From Bryobacteraceae bacterium (GTDB lineage: Bacteria; Acidobacteriota; Terriglobia; Bryobacterales; Bryobacteraceae): 64,000 nucleotides of DNA. The notes beneath the pieces are model-generated. The model made no database searches. It was not told the origin of the DNA and saw only the letters and a program-made list of their open reading frames with translations. How positions within the stretch are numbered: position 1 is the stretch's first letter; every line of letters begins with the position of its first letter. Location: positions 47,509-111,508 of the forward strand of contig JASHNT010000038.1 of the NCBI GenBank assembly GCA_030041495.1, read 5' to 3'. The position numbers and the translations under genes were made by a program. Shown here piece after piece: positions 7,549 to 16,284 of the stretch.

Positions 7549-8032
7549 AAGGCTGCGGCGATCTCTCGCCGCCCCACGGCTCAGGCACCGATTGCGCAGG
7601 CTCCGGCTCCAGGTCCTCTATTGAGGAGAGCCCCAGAACGCTCACCTTCTGCCCCTCCCCCAGAAGCTGGAGCAGGATCTCCGTCCCGTTGGGGAACACC
7701 AGCAGGTCGCGATACTGCCAGGACTCGGCTGATCGCTGCGCGAATGTTGCGCTCTCGCACACGTTGAAACCGTACTTCTCGCGCAGATTTTTCGTGATGT
7801 CTTCCAGCCACAGCCGCGCTCCGGGAGGGATGCACACCACCGGGCCCGGCTCGTTTTGCCCGAGAAAACAATTCTTGATCCTATGCCAAAGCCCGGGCCG
7901 ATGCGCGCGCCAGGTTGCGAATCCCGCGGCGGATACCAATCCGATCGATCCGCTTTTAAACCGGTGCGCCACGAGCTGTTCGCCTTCCACCGCCAGGCGG
8001 TTGGGAAGCATCATCAGGGAGTAGTCACACAT
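7535..8032 (-). CDS. Conserved hypothetical protein with MCDYSL start
   Basis: 165 residues from ATG 8032 with a good AAAGGAG site 6-7 bp upstream. The N-terminal MCDYSLMMLPNRLAVEGEQL is a pattern I recognise from uncharacterised bacterial proteins of similar length. It is soluble, with a proline/glutamate-rich tail (EPEPAQSVPEP) that may be flexible. No catalytic motif is seen. It overlaps the TDT transporter gene downstream by 14 bp, and its position between that transporter and the acetate transporter suggests a related stress or anion role (inference only). Confidence 0.65.
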   Translation of the reverse strand: MCDYSLMMLPNRLAVEGEQLVAHRFKSGSIGLVSAAGFATWRAHRPGLWHRIKNCFLGQNEPGPVVCIPPGARLWLEDITKNLREKYGFNVCESATFAQRSAESWQYRDLLVFPNGTEILLQLLGEGQKVSVLGLSSIEDLEPEPAQSVPEPWGGERSPQPCDVA

Positions 8033-8132
8033 GTTCGTCTCCTTTAAAAGCCGGCGGGCATGACCTCTTTTGAGACCACGCCCCCAGCCAGCACCTCATT
8101 CGTGTTGCTCCCGCCAGCTTTCTTCTCGCATG

Positions 8133-8825
8133 CTAGGCTTGTCCCCGAATGACTCCGGGTTCACCCATGCCGATAGAGACCGGATGCATCTCTTGGGCAT
8201 GGCGGCTCCTGCCCAGGCTCCAGACTTCATGTCCGAAGGCTTCCTCCAGCATGAGCGCGCTGCCGGCGTACCAAGCCGCGATGGAAGCGATGATCAGCAG
8301 GTAACCGGTGACGATCATCAGCCACTCGGCGCCGGTCAATTCGCCAATCGCCGCCGTCGTCGATCCTGCCGCGAGAAACGCCAGCAGAAAAACGAACCCG
8401 CGGTTTTCGGCTGAGCTTGCCACGGCGGACACCCAGGTGATCGCCGCGAGCACGATGAACCAGTATCCGAGCTCAGGCCATCGTCCCGCGGGCGCCGTAA
8501 TCCGTCCCATTGCGAAAAGCAGATTCAAGACGCCGTACGCCATCCAGAAGGAACCCCAGGTTCCATGAATGGCGGCAGCCACTCCGTCACGCGCGCGGAA
8601 GGACCACATTCCCGCGAGGAATTGCGCCAGTCCCCCGAAAATCGCCGCGAACGGAAACAAATACAACGAACTTGTCGAGCTCCCGAACCAGTGCGCCTGG
8701 TGCGCCGCCACCATGAACGTGGCGCCGGCCAGCCCGTACAAACCCAGGATCGACGGCGCAGCAATCGGTTGAAGAAAAATCTGCGCGTGTGTATCGTTCT
8801 GTTGCATCCCAGTTTGTTCAGACAT
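8133..8825 (-). CDS. SatP/YaaH/GPR1-FUN34 family acetate transporter
   Basis: 230 residues from ATG 8825, preceded by AGAGAGG. Six hydrophobic segments with FGGLAQFLAGMWSFRARD, AAIHGTWGSFW and a late FLAAGSTTAAIGELTG match the acetate-succinate proton symporter family. After the last helix there is a ~40-residue polar tail. It probably moves acetate or another short carboxylate across the inner membrane. It lies 39 bp downstream of hsp20 on the same strand, so it may be cotranscribed with it and share its upstream operator array. Confidence 0.85.
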   Translation of the reverse strand: MSEQTGMQQNDTHAQIFLQPIAAPSILGLYGLAGATFMVAAHQAHWFGSSTSSLYLFPFAAIFGGLAQFLAGMWSFRARDGVAAAIHGTWGSFWMAYGVLNLLFAMGRITAPAGRWPELGYWFIVLAAITWVSAVASSAENRGFVFLLAFLAAGSTTAAIGELTGAEWLMIVTGYLLIIASIAAWYAGSALMLEEAFGHEVWSLGRSRHAQEMHPVSIGMGEPGVIRGQA

Positions 8826-8864
8826 ATAAACCTCTCTTTCAAAACACTTCAACCTGCTCCCTCT

Positions 8865-9407
8865 CTAACTCGGGGGCAGACTTCGCGCCTTACTCTCCTG
8901 CACCGGGATCTGGCGGCGTGAGGCCGGAGTCTCGGGGATCGGAATCGAAATCTCCAGAGTTCCGTTGACCAGCTCGGCCACGGCCTTGTCGATGTTGGCT
9001 CCTTCGGGCAGAGGAATGCTGCGAGAGAAGCGCCCGTAACTCCGCTCCGAAAGGTGATAACCTTCGCCTTTCTCGCGATACATCTGTTTGCGTTCTCCTT
9101 CCAGCAGGAGGGTATCTTGGGATACCTCCACCTTTACGTCCTCTTTGTGCAACCCCGGCAAGTCTGCGGAAACCACCAGATAGCCGTTTTGTTCGGTTAC
9201 TTCAATGGGGGGCGTCCACAACTCTAGGTCGCGACGGGGGCGCGCCACCGGCCCGAACAGCCGGTCCATCTCGTCGGTGAACCGCCGCATGAGAGAGAGT
9301 GGATTCAGGCTGGACATCGCCTCACCCATGGGAAACGGCGCTGACGGGAGGCCGCCCCTACTCGTGGAAGGCGGGGAAGTGTTCTTCGTTACATTAACCT
9401 GACTCAT
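8865..9407 (-). CDS. Hsp20/alpha-crystallin small heat-shock protein
   Basis: 180 residues from ATG 9407 (AAAGGAAAG site 4 bp upstream). A disordered N-terminus is followed by the alpha-crystallin domain: PPIEVTEQNGYLVVSADLPG, the DTLLLEGERK strand, the SYGRFSRSIPLPEG stretch and VNGTLEISIPIPE, with a short C-terminal tail. It is an ATP-independent holdase chaperone in the cytoplasm. Upstream, at 9525-9562, lie four TTGAC-like boxes spaced 11 bp apart, pointing towards this gene, which suggests control by an OmpR-type regulator rather than only a heat-shock sigma factor. Confidence 0.9.
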   Translation of the reverse strand: MSQVNVTKNTSPPSTSRGGLPSAPFPMGEAMSSLNPLSLMRRFTDEMDRLFGPVARPRRDLELWTPPIEVTEQNGYLVVSADLPGLHKEDVKVEVSQDTLLLEGERKQMYREKGEGYHLSERSYGRFSRSIPLPEGANIDKAVAELVNGTLEISIPIPETPASRRQIPVQESKARSLPPS

Positions 9408-9524
9408 CGTACTTTCCTTTCTCGAGCCGCAAACCGCCTGCGCAGCCGGCCCACATGGCTCCCTCCTCCGAAAGGGAGTCTGAATTCTTCCTGCTCCTTG
9501 CACTTTCAAGTTAGGCCAAACTTT

Positions 9525-9562
9525 GTCAACTCGCGGTCAAAACCGAGTCAGGATCGCGTCAA
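9525..9562 (-). promoter_or_regulatory. Four TTGAC-like boxes at exact 11-bp spacing upstream of hsp20
   Basis: On the minus strand the boxes are TTGAC (9562-9558), CTGAC (9551-9547), TTGAC (9540-9536) and TTGAC (9529-9525), each 11 bp from the next. Direct repeats one helical turn apart are the usual target of OmpR/PhoB-family dimers. The distal box contains the stop codon of the cyclopropane synthase gene. The proximal box is 117 bp from the hsp20 start. Weaker GCCAA and TTCAA motifs at 9515 and 9505 may extend it. Confidence 0.6.
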
Positions 9563-10794
9563 AAATTCATAGGGAGCGGCGTGTCCGCTCCATGGTGATT
9601 ACCCGATCCGTCCTGGAGTTCCGCGCGCCAGGGCCGGGAGCTCCGCGGCCTTTTGCGGAGCAGCACCTGCACCGCGTCCGTCGTTCCGTTTTCAAAGCAC
9701 ACCGCCGACGCCGCCAGATACACCAGCCAGGTGCGCAGCGTTCTTTCGCTTACCAGGCAACGGCAGGCGTCCGCGTGCTGCCGGAGGCGCGCCACCCAAG
9801 CCCGGCACGTCAAGGCGTAATGCCGCCGGAAATCCTCCATCCGCTCGACTTCAAACCTCGCATGTTCCGCTTCCCGGACCACATCGGCCAAGTGCGCCAG
9901 TTCCCCGCCCGGAAACACGTTGCGCTGCAGAAACAGCGTCTCCGGACCGTCGGACACTCCCTCCGGGCGCACGATGCCGCGATTGAGAAATGTCCCGTCC
10001 TCTTCCAGCAGTTCGCGAATGCGCCCGAAATACTCCGCCAGATGCTTGCGGCCGACGTGCTCGAACATGCCCACGGAAACGATCTTGTCGAACCGGCCGC
10101 GCACGTCGCGGTAATCCTTGAGCTCAATCGACACGCGGTCTTCGAGTTTTCTGCGCATCACCACCGCCGCGGCATACTCCTTCTGTGCCGCGCTCAACGT
10201 GCATCCGGAAGCGTTCACACCGAATTGTTCCGCCGCGTGGACCGCCAGCCCGCCCCATCCGCATCCGATGTCCAACAGCCGCTCTCCCGGCTGCAGCTTC
10301 AACGTCAGGCAAACCTGTTGCAGCTTTTCGAGTTGCGCCTCATCCAGAGTCCGGCGCGCGTCGCTAAAATCCGCCGCCGAATATTGCATCCGCTGATCCA
10401 GAAATTGCGCATAGAATTCGTTGGAACGGTCGTAATGAAACTGAATATCGCGGCGCTGAGTGTTACGCACATGCGCGTCGAGCCCCTCGTGGCCCAGATG
10501 GGCGAGGATCGAATGCCACAAGGACCGCAGCTTGGGGTGCTCCTGCCGGTCGAAATATTCAACCGCCGCCACCAGATCGCCTTGCACCTGGAAGCGGCCC
10601 TCGACAAACGCCACGGCCGCCGAGTAGGGATCCATCCCGCGGATCTCGGATGTGTCCGCGCCGGCCGGAAACACGATCGTGAAGCGGCGCTTCGGATCGG
10701 AGTAAAAGCTGCCCAGGGCAGCTTGGGAATGCGCGCCTTGCTTCTGGCTCCCGGTTCGCTCATCGCCGGTTCGCTCATGTATGGTCGAGCGCAT
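9559..10794 (-). CDS. cfa: Cyclopropane-fatty-acyl-phospholipid synthase
   Basis: About 411 residues from ATG 10794 (the frame extends to 10842). The methyltransferase core is complete: LLDIGCGWGGLAVHAAEQFGV binds S-adenosylmethionine, IVSVGMFEHVG and the later RAWVARL region match cyclopropane synthases. It adds a methylene bridge to unsaturated membrane acyl chains, typically in stationary phase or under acid or heat stress. The final residues (ADTPLPMNF) are encoded by a dispersed 19-bp palindrome, so the C-terminus has been extended by a repeat. It is divergent from the sugar nucleotidyltransferase across an operator-rich gap. Confidence 0.88.
   Translation of the reverse strand: MRSTIHERTGDERTGSQKQGAHSQAALGSFYSDPKRRFTIVFPAGADTSEIRGMDPYSAAVAFVEGRFQVQGDLVAAVEYFDRQEHPKLRSLWHSILAHLGHEGLDAHVRNTQRRDIQFHYDRSNEFYAQFLDQRMQYSAADFSDARRTLDEAQLEKLQQVCLTLKLQPGERLLDIGCGWGGLAVHAAEQFGVNASGCTLSAAQKEYAAAVVMRRKLEDRVSIELKDYRDVRGRFDKIVSVGMFEHVGRKHLAEYFGRIRELLEEDGTFLNRGIVRPEGVSDGPETLFLQRNVFPGGELAHLADVVREAEHARFEVERMEDFRRHYALTCRAWVARLRQHADACRCLVSERTLRTWLVYLAASAVCFENGTTDAVQVLLRKRPRSSRPWRAELQDGSGNHHGADTPLPMNF
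9573..9591. repeat. REP-like palindrome, copy 1
   Basis: GGAGCGG-CGTGT-CCGCTCC, a perfect 7-bp stem with a 5-base loop, inside the last codons of cfa. Two further copies occur at 45672-45690 and 45707-45725, at the 3' end of a kinase gene on the other strand. Confidence 0.7.
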
Positions 10795-10886
10795 CTCACC
10801 ACTCTCTTCGCGATTCGATTGTAAGTCCGCATGCAGCCCCATCCGAATCCCCTGGCGCCGGTATATTCACTCGCTTCGGTGCTGCA

Positions 10887-10955
10887 TTGACGATTACTTG
10901 ACGGGCCTCCCCGGATTCTTGACGCCGTCTTGAGACGGCCTTGATTAAATTTGGA
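10887..10955 (+). promoter_or_regulatory. Phased TTGACG box array upstream of the nucleotidyltransferase/kinase genes
   Basis: TTGACG at 10887, 10898 and 10919, then TTGAGA at 10930, TTGATT at 10941 and TTGGAA at 10951. Spacing is 11, 21, 11, 11 and 10 bp, so all fall on one face of the helix. The first pair, TTGACGATTACTTGACG, matches the pair at 14470 in 16 of 17 positions. It is oriented towards the gene at 11009 and also lies upstream of cfa on the other strand. Likely an OmpR/KdpE-type operator. Confidence 0.65.
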
Positions 10956-11008
10956 AAGGACCGTATCGGACCGGCTAAATCGGCAGAAAAAAACAGGAAT
11001 GGGAAAAA

Positions 11009-11995
11009 ATGCAAACGCCAACCGCACTTCCGGGACCACATGAGCCGCGCGTCCACCATCGCTGGGGCGTGATCCTCGCTGGAGGCGACGGAAAACGCTT
11101 GCTGCCTTTGACCCGGCGCATCGCGGGGGACGACCGGCCCAAGCAATTCTGCCCGATCCTGCAAGGAGAGACGCTGCTGGACCGCACGCGCCGCAGGATC
11201 GGGCAATTGGTGGAGCCGCATCGGACCATGCTGGTGCTCACCAAAACGCACGAGCGTTTTTACTCCGGGCAATTGACCGGATCGTCTTCGCTTGGACCAT
11301 TATTGGTCCAGCCTTTTAATCGCGGCACCACTCCGGCGATCTTGTGCGCGCTGCTGCTGCTGCGCGGCATAGACCCGGCCGCCGTCGCCGGATTCTTTCC
11401 CTCCGACCATCACTTCGCCGACGACGGAGGCTTCGTGCGCCACTTGAACCTCGCGTTCGACGCCGCCGAATCCTATTCCGATCTGGTTACCTTGCTGGGG
11501 ATTGCCCCGGACCGGCCGGAAGTGGCCTACGGCTGGATTGAGCCCGGCGCGCCGCTCCAGGCGCACGTCTCCGGTCCGCTGTTTCAAGTGACCCGCTTTT
11601 GGGAAAAGCCCTCGCTCCCGCTGGCCACCAGTTTGATGCAGCGCGGGTGCTTGTGGAACACGTTCGTCATGGTGGGGCGCGTTTGCTCCTTTCTGGACTT
11701 GATCCGGCGCGCTCTGCCCGGCCTCTACGCGGCTTTCGATACGCTGCGCAGGAAATGGGGAACCGCGGCGGAGCAGGCGGCGCTTATGGAGGCTTATTCG
11801 AAAATCGAGCCAAGCAACTTCTCCACCCAGGTGCTGGCGGCGTGTTGCCGTGACTTGGCCGTCCTGCCGGGGCGAGACCTGGAATGGAGCGACTTGGGCG
11901 AAGCAGCCCGCGTCCTGTCCGTGCTTCGCCGCAAAGGGCGACACGCTGAACACGCCCGGCAGCGATGGGCCCCGAATCTGGGCGCCGCGGGCTAG
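11009..11995 (+). CDS. Mannose-1-phosphate guanylyltransferase-like sugar nucleotidyltransferase
   Basis: 328 residues. GVILAGGDGKRLLPLTR and the following DDRPKQFCP form the nucleotide-binding loop of the GlmU/ManC-type fold, and FFPSDHHFADD carries the metal-binding acidic residue; RFWEKPS and the CLWNTFVMVG region complete the active site. It probably makes GDP-mannose or a related nucleotide sugar for surface polysaccharide. The isomerase domain of bifunctional ManC is absent. It is followed after 139 bp by the KdpD-like kinase and preceded by the TTGACG array, so it may be part of that regulated unit. Confidence 0.8.
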   Translation: MQTPTALPGPHEPRVHHRWGVILAGGDGKRLLPLTRRIAGDDRPKQFCPILQGETLLDRTRRRIGQLVEPHRTMLVLTKTHERFYSGQLTGSSSLGPLLVQPFNRGTTPAILCALLLLRGIDPAAVAGFFPSDHHFADDGGFVRHLNLAFDAAESYSDLVTLLGIAPDRPEVAYGWIEPGAPLQAHVSGPLFQVTRFWEKPSLPLATSLMQRGCLWNTFVMVGRVCSFLDLIRRALPGLYAAFDTLRRKWGTAAEQAALMEAYSKIEPSNFSTQVLAACCRDLAVLPGRDLEWSDLGEAARVLSVLRRKGRHAEHARQRWAPNLGAAG

Positions 11996-12134
11996 CCCGC
12001 AAAGGGTGCGGCGGCGCCCTCATTGCAGGTATACAACACCGCCACGGGCCGGCATCCCGTCGCGGCGGTTCTTGTGGCAGCCGGGTAGCAGGGTCATAAT
12101 TGGGAAGGAAGAACGTCCCGCGCCAGGGTTCGCG

Positions 12135-13750
12135 ATGCACCAGGAGTTTTCCCAAGCCGCTTCGACGGTGTTGAGCGCTGGCGAAGAATCCGAGCGCCTG
12201 TCCGGCGTTCACTCTTCCAACCGTCTTCTGCCCGGCCCTCTCTTGCGCCTGGCTCATGGTGTCGCCGCAACCTGGACTTGGCGAGGTGTGCTGCCTGGGC
12301 TGTCGCTGTCCATCCTGCTGACGATTGCCGGCTTTTGGATTGGGCCGGTCATCAAGGGCACCAATCTCGCGATCCTGTATATGTTGGCGGTGGTATTCAG
12401 CGCGCTGCGCTGGGGCCGCTCCGCCGCGATCGTGAGCGCGGTGTTCGGCGCGTTCCTATTTGACTACTTCTTCGTGCCGCCGCAGCGCACCTTCGCGCTG
12501 GGCGACGTGTGGGACCTGATTACCTTGATCGGCCTGCTGGCAGTAGGCCTGACCGTCAGCATGCTCACGGTGGCCGCCAGAGAAGAGGCGCACTCGGCCA
12601 AATCTCGCGAGGAGCGCACCGCGGTGCTTTACTCCTTCACCCAATCCCTGGCCGCCGAAATTGAATTGGATCGCATTCTCGGGGCCATCGACGCGCATTT
12701 GACCAAGGCCTTCCGGCGGCCGGTCGCGATCCTCCTGCCGGAGTCGGCCTCCTTGAAGTTGCGCTTCCTCAGCCGGGGCCTGGAGTTGACCGGCCCGGAA
12801 AAAGCCGCTGCCGAATGGGTGTTCGCTAACTCCGGGGAGGCAGGCTGCGGAGCGGAGCCGTTTCCAGAATCGCGTTTCCGTTTCCGGGCGCTCAAAACCG
12901 GGCGCGGAGTGATCGGCGTGCTGGGACTTTTCTCGAGTAACGCCGCAGGGGTCCTCCCCGCCGGGCAGCAGCAGCTTTTGGGCACCTTCCTGAACCAGGC
13001 CGCTCTCGCCATCACCCGCGCCAATCTGGCCAAGCAGGCGCAGCGCGCGGAACTGCTGCAGGAGACCGACAAGCTTCAGAAGGCGCTATTGAACTCCGTC
13101 TCGCATGACCTGCGTACGCCGCTGGTCTCCATCATCGGGGGACTCAACAGCGTCTTGCACGATTCCGCCGTGCTGGACGAAGTTACTCAGCGGGCCTTGC
13201 TCGAAACCGCACGCGACGAAGCCGTGCGCCTCAACCGCCTGATCCAGAATCTGCTCGACATGAGCCGGTTGGAAGGCGGCGCGATCCTGGCCAGGACCGA
13301 ACCGTGTGACGTCCACGACGTGGTAGGCGCGGCCCTGGAGCAGCTCGGCGAAGCGGCCCACAGCCATCCTATTTCGGCCTCGGTCGATCCGGGACTGCCC
13401 CTGGTGCCGATGGATCACGCCCTGATCGTTCAGGTTCTGGTGAACCTGTTGGACAATGCCTTGAAATATTCCCCGGCTGCTGCCCCCATCGAGATCGGCG
13501 CGCGTCTCGAACATGGCCAGTTGCAGATCCGCGTTGGCAGCGCGGGCAACGAAATCCCCGGACAGGAGCTGGATCGTGTCTTCGACAAATTCTTCCGCGG
13601 CTCCTCGGCGCGGTCTTCGCGCGGAGCCGGGCTGGGATTGTCGATTTGCAAGGGATTTGTAGAAGCTCATCACGGACGGATCTGGGCCCAGCGCCGCCGG
13701 CAGGGTGGCACCGATTTCGCGTTCTCTCTGCCACTCGGAGCCAAAGCGTG

Positions 13751-13751
<1 letters not shown>
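12135..13751 (+). CDS. KdpD-like membrane sensor histidine kinase, short form
   Basis: 538 residues from ATG 12135 (CAGGG 6 bp upstream). After a polar N-terminus come four membrane helices of the DUF4118 type (LSILLTIAGFWIG ... DYFFVPPQRTFALGD), a GAF-like domain, the H-box SVSHDLRTPL with His324, the N-box LVNLLDNALKYS and the G-box GAGLGLSICKG. The large N-terminal KdpD and Usp domains of potassium-sensing KdpD are missing, and no kdpFABC genes are in the window, so the signal need not be potassium. Its TGA overlaps the ATG of the response regulator by one base, so they form a cognate pair. Confidence 0.9.
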
Positions 13752-14469
<718 letters not shown>

Positions 14470-14473
<4 letters not shown>

Positions 14474-14518
14474 CGATTCCTTGACGCCTGCCAGCCATCT
14501 TTTGATGCTGCCTAGACG
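14470..14518 (+). promoter_or_regulatory. Phased TTGACG box array upstream of response regulator 2
   Basis: TTGACG at 14470 and 14481, TTGATG at 14502 and TAGACG at 14513. The 11-21-11 spacing is identical to that of the first four boxes at 10887-10930, and the first 17 bases match in 16 positions. A TAAAAT sequence (14529-14534) follows, 11 bp before the ATG at 14545, and could be the -10 element. The first box includes the stop codon of response regulator 1. Confidence 0.65.
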
Positions 14519-14544
14519 CCAGAATCGGTAAAATTTTGTTTTGA

Positions 14545-15261
14545 ATGGGTGAAAACCTGCAAGAATCGCACGGCGATGCGCACGCCTCCGTGCTGCTGGC
14601 GGACGACGAGGAACCGATCCGCCGGGTTCTGCGCGCTCAGTTAACGGCGCGAAACTACCTGGTCTATGAAGCGGGCACTGGAGAGCAGGTGCTCGAAGAA
14701 ACCGCCCGGCGCAAGCCCGACGTGGTCTTGCTGGATTTGGGTTTGCCCGATATCGACGGAATCGAAGTCACCCGGCTGCTGCGCCAGCGCAGCCAGGTGC
14801 CGGTCATCATTCTCTCGGTTCGCGCCGGCGAATCCGACAAAATCGCCGCTCTCGATGCGGGCGCGGACGATTATCTGACCAAGCCCTGCCCGCCCGGCGA
14901 GCTCCTGGAGCGCGTCCGTTCCGCGCTGTGGCGCAAAACCATCGGGGGCCTGCACACCTTCCACGCCGGCGACCTGGACGTGGATCTGCAGCAACACGCA
15001 GTGCAGGTGGGAGACCGCCCGATTCAGCTCACCTCCAATGAATTCGACCTGCTGCGCGTCCTGGTGCTCAACGCCGGCCGGCTGTTGACTCCGCACCGCC
15101 TGACCCACGAAGCCTGGGGCGAAAAACAGGACGAGGAAGCGCTGCAACTCCTGCGCACCACCATCGGCTCCCTGCGGCGCAAACTGGAAGTGAATCCGGC
15201 CCGGCCGCGCCACATCACCACGGAGCCGGGCGTCGGCTTCCGGCTCCGGACCGAAGCCTGA
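14545..15261 (+). CDS. OmpR/KdpE-family response regulator 2
   Basis: 238 residues. Receiver with LLADDEEPIRR, Asp64 in VVLLDLGLPD, ILSVRAGES and YLTKPCPPGE; winged helix with LTSNEFDLLRVLV and LRRKLEVNP ... TTEPGVGFRL. It is clearly paralogous to response regulator 1 but has no kinase of its own next to it, so it may be driven by the same kinase or act as a branch of the pathway. The separate operator array in the 71-bp gap points to auto- or cross-regulation. No further gene is coupled to it. Confidence 0.9.
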   Translation: MGENLQESHGDAHASVLLADDEEPIRRVLRAQLTARNYLVYEAGTGEQVLEETARRKPDVVLLDLGLPDIDGIEVTRLLRQRSQVPVIILSVRAGESDKIAALDAGADDYLTKPCPPGELLERVRSALWRKTIGGLHTFHAGDLDVDLQQHAVQVGDRPIQLTSNEFDLLRVLVLNAGRLLTPHRLTHEAWGEKQDEEALQLLRTTIGSLRRKLEVNPARPRHITTEPGVGFRLRTEA

Positions 15262-15321
15262 CCACGGCGTAAAGAGTTCATGCAGTGCGTCGTCGACATA
15301 TGGCCGCCGCCGTGCGGACCG

Positions 15322-16227
15322 ATGGCCCACGGCGCTTCATCCGCACGCGAACCGTGCCACCATGTTAGCTTGCGCCTCGGAATCCACACTTCCATAGCCG
15401 GCTCGCTCGAACGTTCCGCGCTAAAGGCGGCTGAACTTGGCGCCAACACGTTCCAGATCTTCTCTTCCAGCCCACGCCAATGGAAAGCGTCGGTCCCGTC
15501 GGCGCCGTCGGTCGCGTTATTCGAAAAGGCCCGGAAGCGCCATGACCTTGTGCCGCTGGTGATCCACGACAACTACCTGATCAACCTCGCCTCGGTACAC
15601 GAGAAGACGCGCGATTTGTCCATTCAGGCCTTTCGCGGCGAGCTGGAGCGCGCCATTGCCATCGGCGCGGATTACCTGGTCGCGCATCCGGGAAATTACA
15701 AAGGCCAGACCGTCGAGCAGGGGATCTTGCACTTCCTCGAAGGCGTCGCGACAGCCGCGCAGGGGCTCGCCCATGGCAAGCTGATGCTGCTCATCGAAAA
15801 CACTGCCGGCGCGGGCGCGCAACTCGGCAGCCGCTTCGAGGAACTGCACGTCATGCGCGAGTACGGCATGAAGATGACGGATCTGCCCATCGGCTTCTGC
15901 CTCGACACCTGCCACCTGCTGGCGTCGGGACACGACGTCTCGACTACCTCTGGGCTTAAGCAAACCGTCAACGAGGCCGAGCGCCTCCTGGGCCTCGAAA
16001 ACGTCCCGGTGATTCACGCCAACGATTCCAAAACGCCGCTCGGCTCGCACGTGGACCGCCACGAAAACATCGGCCAGGGGTATATTGGTGTTGACGGGTT
16101 TCGCCGCATTCTTACTCACCCGGGTCTCCGCAACAAAGCCTTTATCCTAGAAACACCGGTGGATCAACCCGGCGATGACCGGAAGAATCTCGATACTCTC
16201 AAGCGCGCAGCGCGGGGCGCGCTCTAA
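15322..16227 (+). CDS. nfo: Endonuclease IV (apurinic/apyrimidinic endonuclease)
   Basis: About 301 residues from ATG 15322; the frame opens at 15280 and the true family start (LRLGIHTSIAGS) lies further in, so the start is uncertain. Zinc-ligand motifs are all present: GIHTSIAGS, LVIHDNYLINLA, LVAHPGNYKG, LLIENTAGAG, FCLDTCHLLASG, VIHANDSKTPLGSHVDRHENIG and ILETP. It cleaves DNA 5' to abasic sites in base-excision repair. It stands alone between response regulator 2 and leuS. Confidence 0.92.
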   Translation: MAHGASSAREPCHHVSLRLGIHTSIAGSLERSALKAAELGANTFQIFSSSPRQWKASVPSAPSVALFEKARKRHDLVPLVIHDNYLINLASVHEKTRDLSIQAFRGELERAIAIGADYLVAHPGNYKGQTVEQGILHFLEGVATAAQGLAHGKLMLLIENTAGAGAQLGSRFEELHVMREYGMKMTDLPIGFCLDTCHLLASGHDVSTTSGLKQTVNEAERLLGLENVPVIHANDSKTPLGSHVDRHENIGQGYIGVDGFRRILTHPGLRNKAFILETPVDQPGDDRKNLDTLKRAARGAL

Positions 16228-16284
16228 AGTTAAAAGAATCATCGCGGCCCGCTGCGTTGCGCGCGGTGTTATGGAAAGACGTCT

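Noticed and set aside
8838..8852. TTCAA pair at 10-bp spacing upstream of the acetate transporter
   Set aside because: Only two imperfect copies, each differing from the TTGACG boxes; judged to be chance.
9523..10824. 433-codon plus-strand open frame
   Set aside because: It is the shadow of the cfa gene, whose motifs are intact on the minus strand.
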